Shown here piece after piece: positions 10,001-12,867 of a stretch of DNA of 12,867 nt. The stretch is from an uncultured Pirellula sp. (lineage in GTDB: Bacteria > Planctomycetota > Planctomycetia > Pirellulales > Pirellulaceae). Under the pieces are notes generated by a model. The model was not told the origin of the DNA. It did not search any database and worked only from the letters and a program-made list of their open reading frames with translations. Every line of letters begins with the position of its first letter. Within the stretch, counting starts at the first letter, position 1. Made by a program: the position numbers and the translations under genes. The DNA is taken from the NCBI GenBank assembly GCA_903837255.1, contig CAILTZ010000730.1, forward strand, positions 1-12,867. Direction: 5' to 3'.

Positions 10001-11674
10001 GAGCCGGACACGGACATTGCGCGGTCCAGAGATGCGAGCAAACGACGGGTCGATCGAGCGCGGGTCATACTCGACCCTGCGATTGTCGATATCCAGGATC
10101 TGGGAATGCTCTGCGATGCCGTCTTGGGTCTGATCCCATTCGACCCGCAGAGTCGACTGCCCATTGGCCTCTTGAGGAAAGTGACCGAGCACTGTTACCG
10201 TGACGATGGGGTTGGTTGTGATCCGATCCGATGGGTTACCAGTGTCGATTTTGAGCCGCAGGTCGCTCAATCGCAAAGGACCCTCAGTGGGGTTCTCGAC
10301 GACACTGTAGGCATAGCTCTCCCACGGGGATTGCTCGATCAACACATCATCCTTGCTGAGCCATTTGGATCGGAAGCGAACAATGCGAGAGCCGAGCTGC
10401 TGGGCCAGGTTCGCATCATGCTCACGAGGGTCGAATTCGAAGGAGCCAGGGGTCTTGGCGATATCGAAGCTTGCGTCGGGGATGAAATCGCCATTCCAAT
10501 CGAACTCGGTTTTCAGAGTGCCACTTGGCAGTTTGCCATCGACCACGACCGCGAGCCGCTCGTCAGAGGTGATCCGATCGCTCGAGGATGCACCGGTATC
10601 ATTGACCAAGCTAACTTGCGTGATACCCGGAGAGTTTTTGGGAGGCGATGTGGGCTTCGAGTCGTTGTCCAGGATTCGGAGTGTTTGGAGCGGTTTGCCA
10701 GCCAGTTGGTACTGCGCATTGGGGCTTGGGATCAACCGGATCTCCATCCACTCGGTGCTCTCAGGTTCGGGATCATCGATGACCGACACGCCAACCGAGG
10801 CCAGCGATTCACCGGCTGGGAAGTGGAATTGACCGACGTTGGTTTTGCTGGACCATTGTTTGGGGTCGATCCGAAAATCTTCGTCGGGGACCAGCGAATC
10901 TCCGAACGAGAGTTCGAAAGGGAGCCAGAGAGGTTGATCGGTAGGGCCGGTGCGACGTGCGCGCAGGCGTCCGTCGCGGAACCCTTCTTCGCCGTCGACA
11001 GCAGGCAAGAGTTCGACCGCGACGGTTCGGTTGCCAAAGTCGTTGTCGGAGATCAGGACCGATGTGATGTCGGAGGGGACCCAGGTGCCGCCGCGAGAGG
11101 CATCCCATAGGACCACACGGACCGATTCGTTCGGCTCGGGCATGGCGTCATCGATCGCTACGATGGGTACATCGACGAAGACTTGGCCTGGCTCGAAGAC
11201 CACGATGGGATTAGGTTCCAGGTAGTCGACCCCCTTTTGCGCCGTCGAGTCGGCAAGGATATTGAACGTGACCTGCAGGGGCGGTTGAGGGTTGGTCCGT
11301 TCGATACGAAAGTAGCCTGGTTGGCCGGCCTCGATGGTGGGCACCGCGTCGGAGATCCAGACTTTTTCGCGGGGACCGAAGAAGGGGTTTCCGGGTGGTG
11401 ACCAGGGGCTATTGTCCACCGGCGCGTTGGCTTGATTCCCCGGCAACCCAGCTCCCGGCAACCCAGGTCCCGGCAAGACGGGGCTGGGCAGGACGGGTAG
11501 TGGCCCAGGCGCCAGGGGCGGGATCGGCCAGGGGGCCGAGGTCATCAGTTGCCTGGGTTCAAGGTTTTCGAGGATGAGTTTGCGTAGATGATGTCGCTTC
11601 GCAGATGTTTTGCATAGCGAATAGTATCGCCTAGCAAACATTCGACGAGGCCAGCTTGTACTGATGGAGCGCAT
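1..11674 (-). CDS. giant LEPR-XLL-type modular surface/exported protein (3' end outside window)
   Basis: A single open frame of 3,891 codons from the chosen ATG to the window edge, with no stop in it and no frameshift: the register at base 1 matches the register at the start. N-terminal LEPR motif at residues 38-41; Pro-rich linker about 47-85; Calx-beta-like domains about 100-212 and 213-336; ten Ig-like modules about 351-1475; a helical segment and Pro-rich hinge to about 1645; a helical Gln/Ala-rich array about 1660-3540; an unrecognised part after that. No membrane segment or classical signal peptide is evident. The start is an ATG-CTG-ATG pair, and the second ATG (11674) is seven bases from AGGAGG, so I prefer it. 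Calx-beta and Ig-like modules in bacteria are typical of extracellular, Ca-dependent adhesins or matrix proteins, so a surface stalk or fibre is inferred. The exact function and true C-terminus are unknown. It is transcribed divergently from fpr and appears to be the first gene of its unit. Confidence 0.93.
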   Translation of the reverse strand, partial: MRSISTSWPRRMFARRYYSLCKTSAKRHHLRKLILENLEPRQLMTSAPWPIPPLAPGPLPVLPSPVLPGPGLPGAGLPGNQANAPVDNSPWSPPGNPFFGPREKVWISDAVPTIEAGQPGYFRIERTNPQPPLQVTFNILADSTAQKGVDYLEPNPIVVFEPGQVFVDVPIVAIDDAMPEPNESVRVVLWDASRGGTWVPSDITSVLISDNDFGNRTVAVELLPAVDGEEGFRDGRLRARRTGPTDQPLWLPFELSFGDSLVPDEDFRIDPKQWSSKTNVGQFHFPAGESLASVGVSVIDDPEPESTEWMEIRLIPSPNAQYQLAGKPLQTLRILDNDSKPTSPPKNSPGITQVSLVNDTGASSSDRITSDERLAVVVDGKLPSGTLKTEFDWNGDFIPDASFDIAKTPGSFEFDPREHDANLAQQLGSRIVRFRSKWLSKDDVLIEQSPWESYAYSVVENPTEGPLRLSDLRLKIDTGNPSDRITTNPIVTVTVLGHFPQEANGQSTLRVEWDQTQDGIAEHSQILDIDNRRVEYDPRSIDPSFARISGPRNVRVRLVDALTTKPLVHWETIEFSIPNTPVVPWIVSGMTHSNGADDSQNSDSQDSDYDARRWILRGQVIDPNHSQGASDIGALESPTSNLSVQIDDDQDHEPDATVPVAQDLSFEHTLENLGPGTHLLRLRVQQWSSELNMFVSGNWTEYSLSVTPADPPAIPIPRLRNDTGPSNLDRLTSDPTILIDVTPSAPRQWLTYLDIDTGIANNDSRAEHSIPVSRNSDGSPSLIVFREESIQSGSHRYRFRTRSLDPVSLWESTSQWTEFAWSYLACAAPSMSLGLLSDDGSSRTDRITSIPTLLGRLDTNTECQDTECQDPETALVQIDWDSDGRVDDTVRPTQDGSFTIRPERSELGPRRVGARVEWTDPYRNTEILGNWTSFDFQLAESPNSQGDISGLNLLFDTGRSATDRVSSIPTITGHVLQDREHASIQVDRNGDGICDDEISLGSSSRFQYSPMALNFGTHLFAFRTCYLNPASDRMAYGTWQPFDFTYVASTIEPLVIESIELANDSGLPGDRRSEQGAITGRVSSLSGIVGSVVLVDLNQDQQADEMVAVDNDGRFLFDPMLTSNGQATISFKPIRVTPSIADDSASERWIDFTFILEDQTDTAPELYDVVFLPTDNSQNGKIVGSVRSQSNVDGLLIEIDANGDGRADRTTKASAYGSFSLSLDDLSAGDYTYRIRAALTAGSAESMLIGSWQSVSFRISGPSTTPAKVLDLRLRSDDGFSENDQVTSDPSIAGRIDRDAASGMMVIELDLNGDSIVDDRAISIADLSFQYTPTQLSPGTFQIRARTKELLPTGEILRSEWSEIRGKLVAKEVDTLRIDSLELVGDQGPTSDDHRTSQPMLTGFVGGPANAANAWLVDIDIDSDGTSDQSIAFWGNRFTVTPQISLPGMVDLALRLRSDDSSQVSSWQPLSFLYHPQPRSAEANAWVATYRSIASGLSQGRSQYVQGLGQLITKLVHDRAALASEAEVRNEQSLTTQLIAIRESTSGYWEQHANSELQLSESQSQALAKLREQLRASDSDEVDLPLPEELAILWPTDRLPELPYLAADWLPAEESLPRPPVDPPNHPVEASVPKISFSASLSEALNQDDLSDIGIDLSNDEAYQSQLQRLRTELLSEQRLVGQSANRAASRAQEIYDTAIEDAENGYRQAMFKLGQEFNGLFKEDYAEVFRRFAEDSQSALEQYQSLRQSIEDSYRAESQLLSDAHAQQIQAAERNRDSKFESANRELASVLNTVPPPSWSVTEAALIRHALQRYEAQHTFDRNLLTVQSHERRESYKLQRARLAAMANAQLEYALRVAQLEQARDVALAEQKLQYSLRRANAADRWDSGAELADHQLQVARTNAWGNLQQSLIQIERDQQVRTSQAIRQFDLAKASQLCSSATRLDNLLSSPESHAQLQRAKSRQELLQTWDGIYERTSAAEADSWKERALAKHTAELNKRLNSLSDQHEHRIARLEATLDFRTQHARLVRSHAIALADKRFENVTAMTQAKHSQSLDSQLNGIAYLEGESMIAQQFRQQFLDSLVYQPPKINGWLGGWGWIDGNFLGAVSGSAMVPAGTSFQMIEDQAVATAQLVYLIETSRIAIDKVFFEQRDSIEAAYEQEAESLASSSSSSEFQILRQYHLGTAQADRTLAIAQVDRMAEYESAIADADKAFRIASKSLVVESGRDLAVGRLVYEKKLHQVHVDYLIDDWDEYLDRVQTWRDSSPSDWTDYQLAQAMAERNLGVKRAQLAWELAKALVDRTGQDNLRKLQIEREADSRNASSVHDYERSKIAATRELAAGLAEAKYRFAEETAGTLQGPMFGRNIKFERRGSQAFLPWKLEAADVTSKADLQLAQAQLHASLERADAEHTHSTALYQMGLDLSAGNFDWAQYLERLAMVDRIYNDKLGEIASDQLETRQSTDRELRAKRSEIVRLLNIEQELSKPIEAQWAWLEDIPKLAASEQANVDLASAIQAAEDRFVERIAALEVVRDEAIAGNDYQQGVDVRKVYFDGLDNEHNLATLNQIAENQAVEARRGKGVESRNTYEKKMLDGQAKSLEKIYRKIDANAKALLKQQALSLLLRQAAVREAQALKESAASTLRLADQSDRLIRQLGMTDQIQQAQEQQENLSAQAQRAWAVQESRQQGEWMVATRKAATEYQKTQALIQIQNDKRSVQALEALNRKLLEQRQLDAQQVGQAWKDYYLSVHPESGATDTWLRKDLDNWLGLRVKPDWQTGSAWRSQMLDRNGLEELRNSKAASELSQRLDVIRSVQAVNRTEAQVEFAVVIGQSKADRIGDLWDAYQGLIQATTAADHSHARQTYTNSVELERKQGEAQIQATVRRDQLELAIARDDQSSAMRTARESNSIELDYQDRIHRASVDYERAWADAQADYHRAVSQKRAEGLQKDATENLRSVALAAHAKAYAHWIEAVSPDYVDWVGARAIAQADHSERKLQITQDREIAERVAKDVMSLQSDTLRREAEKDKSDLALVFTIDQLTSQYEALQDQRQIDLDYQLLVLSHESKFLEAVERAESVAQVMKLRGFSPASQSREKSLLVADARYWQAMADSDARMDWKDHTAEQSPYLGLENAQRTHQHSIQLQRIDATLRLKLAGLEQQQADALARARFDYQVHAIEASGDLHGTQTDVQGDWLVAAAEQRVVARESLQEAVPGRWSDFLVVAARQELAMLDDWQEAEQRLSRGRNQADLRYQTSIAQAQLDESLRLSLAQRTFSESEINQSLVSFEVKSQAMVDCMQELQAPADQYINHVTMSERNSSQQVATAELEFRKDLDASKYQDRLEQAKEYHESGLVWMARNWSRDRATAIATKRSTEAELERSDRLAQISRESRLARETRDARKELIDKEADAYFVSEQTWAQAESLYARETSHLQTDMADHIDQELHSQWSSFFADVTQAKARYIQQMAEAMQSKVSQQSQQQAEHEKRQGQLQWESDSREWLASDHARRGVAQLDWALEQVRIQAISGLARAMIFNQSAPAIPEHQGLDHPRVPMVGRRYDLLFREDLGAFSPDVFVWQDTGFLAWIRSPQDQFAKAYWSLDTIVADRGDVAQKPRIEQVELPTAMVDSSAQISGVPEASQTPTHGMTPSSPLTQDALARVDREVSVDVVNWLDMYSRVLPALDRPDYFELFEDRTIVWEAQANPIVIDAPMPQSQLRFFVQDQSQWNEFLKFSSESHGEILGQTRSGFVQRWAKKYQQHVGEDFDLAKSKLLSDYSAFTKVPYNDQVVEVRGVAYWRHAIGLEPVRIQGDPSYRFRDTPIGAVDRLGWVYLPSGNRVLLSALRKWADELVLGNTDQINTLIDGLISPFSIDGNSKQYGIFIG
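1060..6700 (-). other. very long alpha-helical / coiled-coil-like array
   Basis: About 1,880 residues are dominated by Ala, Gln, Glu, Arg, Leu, Asp and Ser with few Pro or Gly, for example QLEYALRVAQLEQARDVAL, AKALLKQQALSLLLRQAAV and VSQQSQQQAEHEKRQGQ. This composition and the amphipathic spacing of Leu/Ala/Ile predict helix and coiled coil. It is unusually rich in Trp and Tyr for a coiled coil. Short breaks contain Gly/Pro or aromatic clusters (about 5412-5308, 4920-4815, 4600-4500, 3440-3290, 2750-2690, 2015-1965). I do not recognise a named family; a rod or stalk role is inferred. As one continuous coil it would span roughly 280 nm (0.15 nm per residue), but the breaks suggest hinges. Confidence 0.65.
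5308..5412 (-). other. Gly/Trp-rich non-helical island inside the helical array
   Basis: About 35 residues (about 2088-2122) read YQPPKINGWLGGWGWIDG followed by NFLGAVSGSAMVPAGTSF, sharply different from the surrounding helices. Three Trp, eight Gly and a hydrophobic segment could form a turn, a small packed cap or an association site. It is too short and too rich in Gly and Pro to be a convincing membrane helix. Confidence 0.5.
6740..7241 (-). other. first helical segment and Pro-rich hinge
   Basis: After the last Ig-like module the protein changes abruptly to an amphipathic helical stretch (about residues 1478-1580, with runs like AEVRNEQ and QALAKLREQLRAS). A Pro-, Leu- and Trp-rich hinge follows (about 1582-1645), containing LPLPEE, WPTDRLPELPY and PRPPVDPPNHP. 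The hinge separates the beta-rich part from the long helical array and is probably extended. Confidence 0.6.
9065..9094 (-). repeat. perfect 15-bp tandem duplication coding for TECQD-TECQD
   Basis: Plus-strand ATCCTGGCACTCGGT occurs twice with no gap and no mismatch. It keeps the frame and encodes TECQDTECQD in a loop of the fifth Ig-like module. It places two cysteines five residues apart in a protein that otherwise has very few. The perfect identity points to a recent slippage event. Confidence 0.88.
9856..9885 (-). repeat. imperfect 15-bp tandem duplication (Asn/Ser/Asp/Gln insert in module 3)
   Basis: Plus-strand AGTCCTGAGAATCAG is followed at once by AGTTCTGAGAATCGT, 12 of 15 bases identical. 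On the coding strand this gives the low-complexity stretch SQNSDSQDSDYD at the beginning of the third Ig-like module, which lacks the usual DTG/DRITS opening. The duplication has probably displaced or replaced that strand. Confidence 0.7.
10661..11038 (-). other. Calx-beta-like domain 2 (divergent)
   Basis: Residues about 213-336 repeat the pattern more loosely: RLRARRTGP, a DEDFRIDP segment matching the GVDY position, FPAGESLASVGVSVIDD, EPESTEWMEIRL, and a closing LRILDND. The central Gly is altered and the insert between the second and third strands is longer than usual, so it is a diverged copy. The terminal DND and the IDDxEPES segment keep the acidic residues expected for calcium binding. 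Confidence 0.72.
11039..11377 (-). other. Calx-beta-like domain 1
   Basis: Residues about 100-212 of the giant protein follow the Calx-beta pattern: an opening beta strand after VWISDAVPTIEAGQ, then KGVDYLEP, VVFEPGQVFVDVPIVAIDD, EPNESVRVVL, a Gly-rich turn, and a closing strand ending in ISDND. The GVDY, GQ, IDD, E-x-x-E and terminal DND positions are the family's hallmarks, and its acidic loops bind calcium in known members. Calx-beta modules in bacteria are usually extracellular. Confidence 0.82.
11440..11484 (-). repeat. 15-bp tandem repeat coding for LPG(x)G linker
   Basis: Three adjacent 15-bp units (plus-strand CCGGCAACCCAGCTC, CCGGCAACCCAGGTC, CCGGCAAGACGGGGC) encode consecutive LPG-type pentapeptides inside a Pro/Leu/Gly-rich linker of about 35 residues. 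The first two units differ at one base and the third is diverged. The linker separates the LEPR region from the first Calx-beta-like domain and is probably flexible or polyproline-like. Confidence 0.75.
11530..11674 (-). other. N-terminal LEPR-XLL-type signature region
   Basis: The first 48 residues are rich in Arg, Lys, His and Tyr and end in LILENLEPRQLMTSAP, with LEPR encoded at 11563-11552. LEPR followed by two variable residues and small residues is the signature found near the N-terminus of many large planctomycete proteins and is presumed to be linked to their export or processing. Here the usual 'LL' is replaced by 'QLM', a mild variant. No canonical hydrophobic signal peptide precedes it. 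The family assignment comes from motif recognition; its role in export is not established by the sequence. Confidence 0.75.
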
Positions 11675-11681
11675 CAGCATC

Positions 11682-11687
11682 CCTCCT
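11682..11687 (-). promoter_or_regulatory. Shine-Dalgarno AGGAGG of the giant gene
   Basis: On the minus strand TAAGGAGGG runs directly into ATGCTGATG. AGGAGG ends one base before the first ATG (11680-11678), too close for efficient initiation, and seven bases before the second ATG (11674-11672), an ideal distance. This near-consensus site decides the start call and is strong evidence that the giant frame is really translated. Confidence 0.75.
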
Positions 11688-11956
11688 TAGGTAGTGACGG
11701 AAATGGGTCCTAGGTGTTGCATTGGGGAGTTAGGGTCCCCGTGCGCTGGCCAGCGATCAACACAGAAATCGATTCTAGGAAGGATGTGAAAATCGTGCCC
11801 GAAAATGGTCAGGAAAAAATTTCGCGAATCACAAAAAAGTTTTCGGGCCGTGATGCCGTCGATGGGTCGGACCTGAAAATCAGCGGCCAAACCGTGCGTC
11901 CGGCGACTCCTGAGTCGATCGCCAAGAGGACGAGCACGCGGAGCAACTCGATCTGT

Positions 11957-11962
11957 TACAAT
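11957..11962 (+). promoter_or_regulatory. possible -10 element (TACAAT) upstream of fpr
   Basis: TACAAT differs from the sigma-70 -10 consensus at one position and lies 48 bases before the fpr ATG. No good -35 hexamer is visible 16-18 bases upstream (the sequence there is GC-rich), so the call is tentative. Confidence 0.3.
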
Positions 11963-12009
11963 TCAGGAGCACGCAAGTCTCCTTTTCATGCGACCTCGAC
12001 GAGTTGGTT

Positions 12010-12756
12010 ATGGCCATCGAATGGATCTCAGGATCTCTGAAAGCTAGAAACGTCTGGTCCGATGGCCTGTTTACGTTAACCGTCCATTGCCCTGGAGTGG
12101 CTTGCTTTGAACCCGGACAATTTCTCCAGGTAGGAATGCAACTACACGAGAAACACCTTCATCGCCCCTACTCCGTCGCTTCGCCTCACGGTGAGGACCT
12201 CGAGTTCTTCATCATTCGGGTTGACGGCGGGGAGCTGACCCCAAGGCTTTGGGATTTACAGATTGGCCAACGTATCGATGTGAGCAGCAAAGCCACCGGG
12301 AGCTTTACCCTCAGCCACACCCCCGTGGCCAAGAACCTCTGGCTTCTTGCCACCGGAACTGGGCTTGCACCCTACATCGCGATGCTCAGAGAAGAAAAAA
12401 TCTGGGATACTTACCAGCGTATCATCCTGGTCCATGGCGTTCGCTACTTGACCGATCTTGCGTACACCGATGAGCTCGATGAGCACCAGGAGGCCCACGG
12501 AGGACGGCTCGTCTTCGTGCCGGTCATCTCCCGAGCTTTGGCCATCCACGGATTCCAAGGTCGAATCACGCAAGCCCTCGAGAGCGGTAAACTCGAAGAG
12601 CTCGCCGGTGTAGAGATGTGTCCCGAGACATCTGCAGTCATGATGTGCGGCAATCCTCAGATGCTCGATGACGTCGAAGCACTTCTCAATGCCAGGGGGA
12701 TGCGCAAACACAAGCGGAACGAACCTGGGCACTATGTCGTGGAACGTTATTGGTAA
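12010..12756 (+). CDS. fpr: flavodoxin/ferredoxin-NADP+ reductase
   Basis: A 248-residue FAD enzyme that moves electrons between NADPH and ferredoxin or flavodoxin in the cytoplasm; the length equals that of E. coli Fpr. The N-terminal FAD-binding beta barrel (about 1-98) contains PGQFLQVG and the flavin motif RPYSVASP (52-59). The NADP-binding domain contains LLATGTGLAPYIAML (112-126), HGVRY with Arg145, VISRA with Arg175, GRI with Arg185 (positions that bind the NADP 2'-phosphate in E. coli Fpr) and MCGNPQM (212-218). It ends in GHYVVERYW, with the terminal Trp that stacks on the flavin in this subclass. The ATG at 12010 is preferred over an in-frame TTG at 12004 because it gives the family length; no strong ribosome site precedes either. 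It is divergent from the giant gene, with a possible second gene directly downstream. No unusual residue is seen; the assignment is firm. Confidence 0.95.
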   Translation: MAIEWISGSLKARNVWSDGLFTLTVHCPGVACFEPGQFLQVGMQLHEKHLHRPYSVASPHGEDLEFFIIRVDGGELTPRLWDLQIGQRIDVSSKATGSFTLSHTPVAKNLWLLATGTGLAPYIAMLREEKIWDTYQRIILVHGVRYLTDLAYTDELDEHQEAHGGRLVFVPVISRALAIHGFQGRITQALESGKLEELAGVEMCPETSAVMMCGNPQMLDDVEALLNARGMRKHKRNEPGHYVVERYW

Positions 12757-12762
12757 AATTTC

Positions 12763-12867
12763 ATGGGTAGAGTTTTCGGACTCGCTAAGACTCTCGCACT
12801 CGCTCAAGGGAAGTTCCACAAGTGTTTTCCATTCGTTCCGAAGCATCTGATGAAAACAATCCTTACC
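12763..12867 (+). CDS. possible start of a downstream gene (truncated by window edge)
   Basis: An ATG seven bases after the fpr stop, in the same frame, opens a reading frame that stays open for 35 codons to the right edge. It begins MGRVFGLAKTLALAQGKF and later contains an internal ATG (12850) giving MKTILT. Neither start has a clear Shine-Dalgarno sequence. The tight spacing would suit co-transcription with fpr, while the internal Met followed by Lys and hydrophobic residues could instead be the beginning of a signal peptide. The product is not recognisable from so little sequence, and a chance open frame cannot be excluded. Confidence 0.35.
   Translation, partial: MGRVFGLAKTLALAQGKFHKCFPFVPKHLMKTILT

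Larger units (their letters stand above)
7250..10624 (-). repeat. array of about ten Ig-like beta modules with embedded DxDxDG loops
   Basis: Ten modules of about 95-130 residues follow one plan: an opening like 'L.L..DTG.S..DRITS.P.I.G', a central strand entering an acidic loop such as VEWD, DWDSDGRVDD, DRNGDGICDD, DANGDGRADR or DIDSDGTSDQ, then 'F...P..L..G......R.R' and a closing 'W..F.F'. Approximate spans are 10624-10295, 10283-9942, 9941-9555, 9548-9200, 9199-8858, 8842-8535, 8525-8204, 8190-7895, 7880-7570 and 7550-7250. The opening DTG...DRITS motif resembles bacterial Ig-like domains of large adhesins. The acidic loop, in nearly every copy, resembles dockerin/EF-hand-type calcium loops. 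Modules 3 and 4 are the most degenerate: module 3 lacks the DTG/DRITS opening and module 4 has an altered loop. Similarity is at protein level; DNA copies are well diverged, so the array is old. Confidence 0.78.
11681..12009. promoter_or_regulatory. divergent intergenic region between the giant gene and fpr
   Basis: This gap of 329 bases must contain the promoters of both divergent genes. It holds a 9-bp perfect inverted repeat GCCCGAAAA (11797-11805) / TTTTCGGGC (11840-11848) around an A/T-rich loop with the 8-bp palindrome TTCGCGAA (11821-11828), and a small hairpin CGACTC-CT-GAGTCG (11904-11917). No convincing gene lies in it; a GTG-started frame from 11714 overlaps the beginning of fpr and has no ribosome site or recognisable product. 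Confidence 0.6.

Noticed and set aside
9794..11110. Plus-strand open frame of 438 codons
   Set aside because: It lies fully antisense to the Calx-beta/Ig-like part of the giant gene. Its translation is a low-order mirror of the GATC/TCG-rich codons opposite and shows no recognisable fold, whereas the minus strand gives clear domain motifs.
11440..11484. Possible CRISPR-like or regulatory direct repeats
   Set aside because: The units are adjacent 15-bp copies with no spacers and keep the reading frame of the giant gene, so they are a coding linker repeat.
11714..12040. Plus-strand open frame of 108 codons in the intergenic region
   Set aside because: It starts with GTG, has no ribosome site, runs into the beginning of fpr in another frame, and its composition resembles no known small protein. 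Better read as non-coding regulatory DNA.
12256..12846. Minus-strand open frame of 196 codons
   Set aside because: Antisense to fpr, which is firmly identified by FAD and NADP motifs; the shadow has no recognisable features.

Overview
The window looks like a chromosomal segment from a planctomycete, most likely of the Pirellulales/Rhodopirellula type. The main reason is the LENLEPRQLM motif near the N-terminus of the largest protein, a form of the 'LEPR-XLL' signature seen at the start of large planctomycete surface or exported proteins. Moderate-to-high GC, very frequent GATCG/TCGA words and a giant gene fit this. The organism assignment is inference from motif and composition only.

Almost the whole window (11674 down to base 1) is one uninterrupted minus-strand reading frame that runs off the left edge. 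I read it codon by codon and found no stop; at least 3,891 residues are visible and the C-terminus is missing. Because the frame has no stop inside the window, a listing of complete ORFs shows only its shadows. Its layout is: an Arg-rich N-terminus with LEPR motif (11674-11530); a Pro/Leu/Gly linker with 15-bp tandem repeats; two Calx-beta-like domains (11377-10661); about ten Ig-like beta-sandwich modules, most carrying a DxDxDG-type acidic loop at the same place (10624-7250); a first helical stretch and a Pro-rich hinge (7241-6740); an alpha-helical, Gln/Ala/Arg/Glu-rich region of about 1,880 residues broken by short aromatic, Gly or Pro islands (6700-1060); and an unrecognised, more globular-looking segment (1059-1) that continues outside. 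It reads as a giant exported or cell-surface stalk protein: beta-rich, probably Ca-binding modules followed by a very long helical rod.

A divergent intergenic region (11681-12009) separates it from a plus-strand gene, fpr (12010-12756). This encodes a 248-residue flavodoxin/ferredoxin-NADP+ reductase with FAD and NADP motifs and the C-terminal aromatic residue of the Fpr family. It is an ordinary housekeeping redox enzyme, and nothing links it functionally to the giant protein. Seven bases after its stop an in-frame ATG opens a reading frame that runs off the right edge; this may be the beginning of another gene. I found no tRNA, rRNA, CRISPR array, insertion sequence or transposase.
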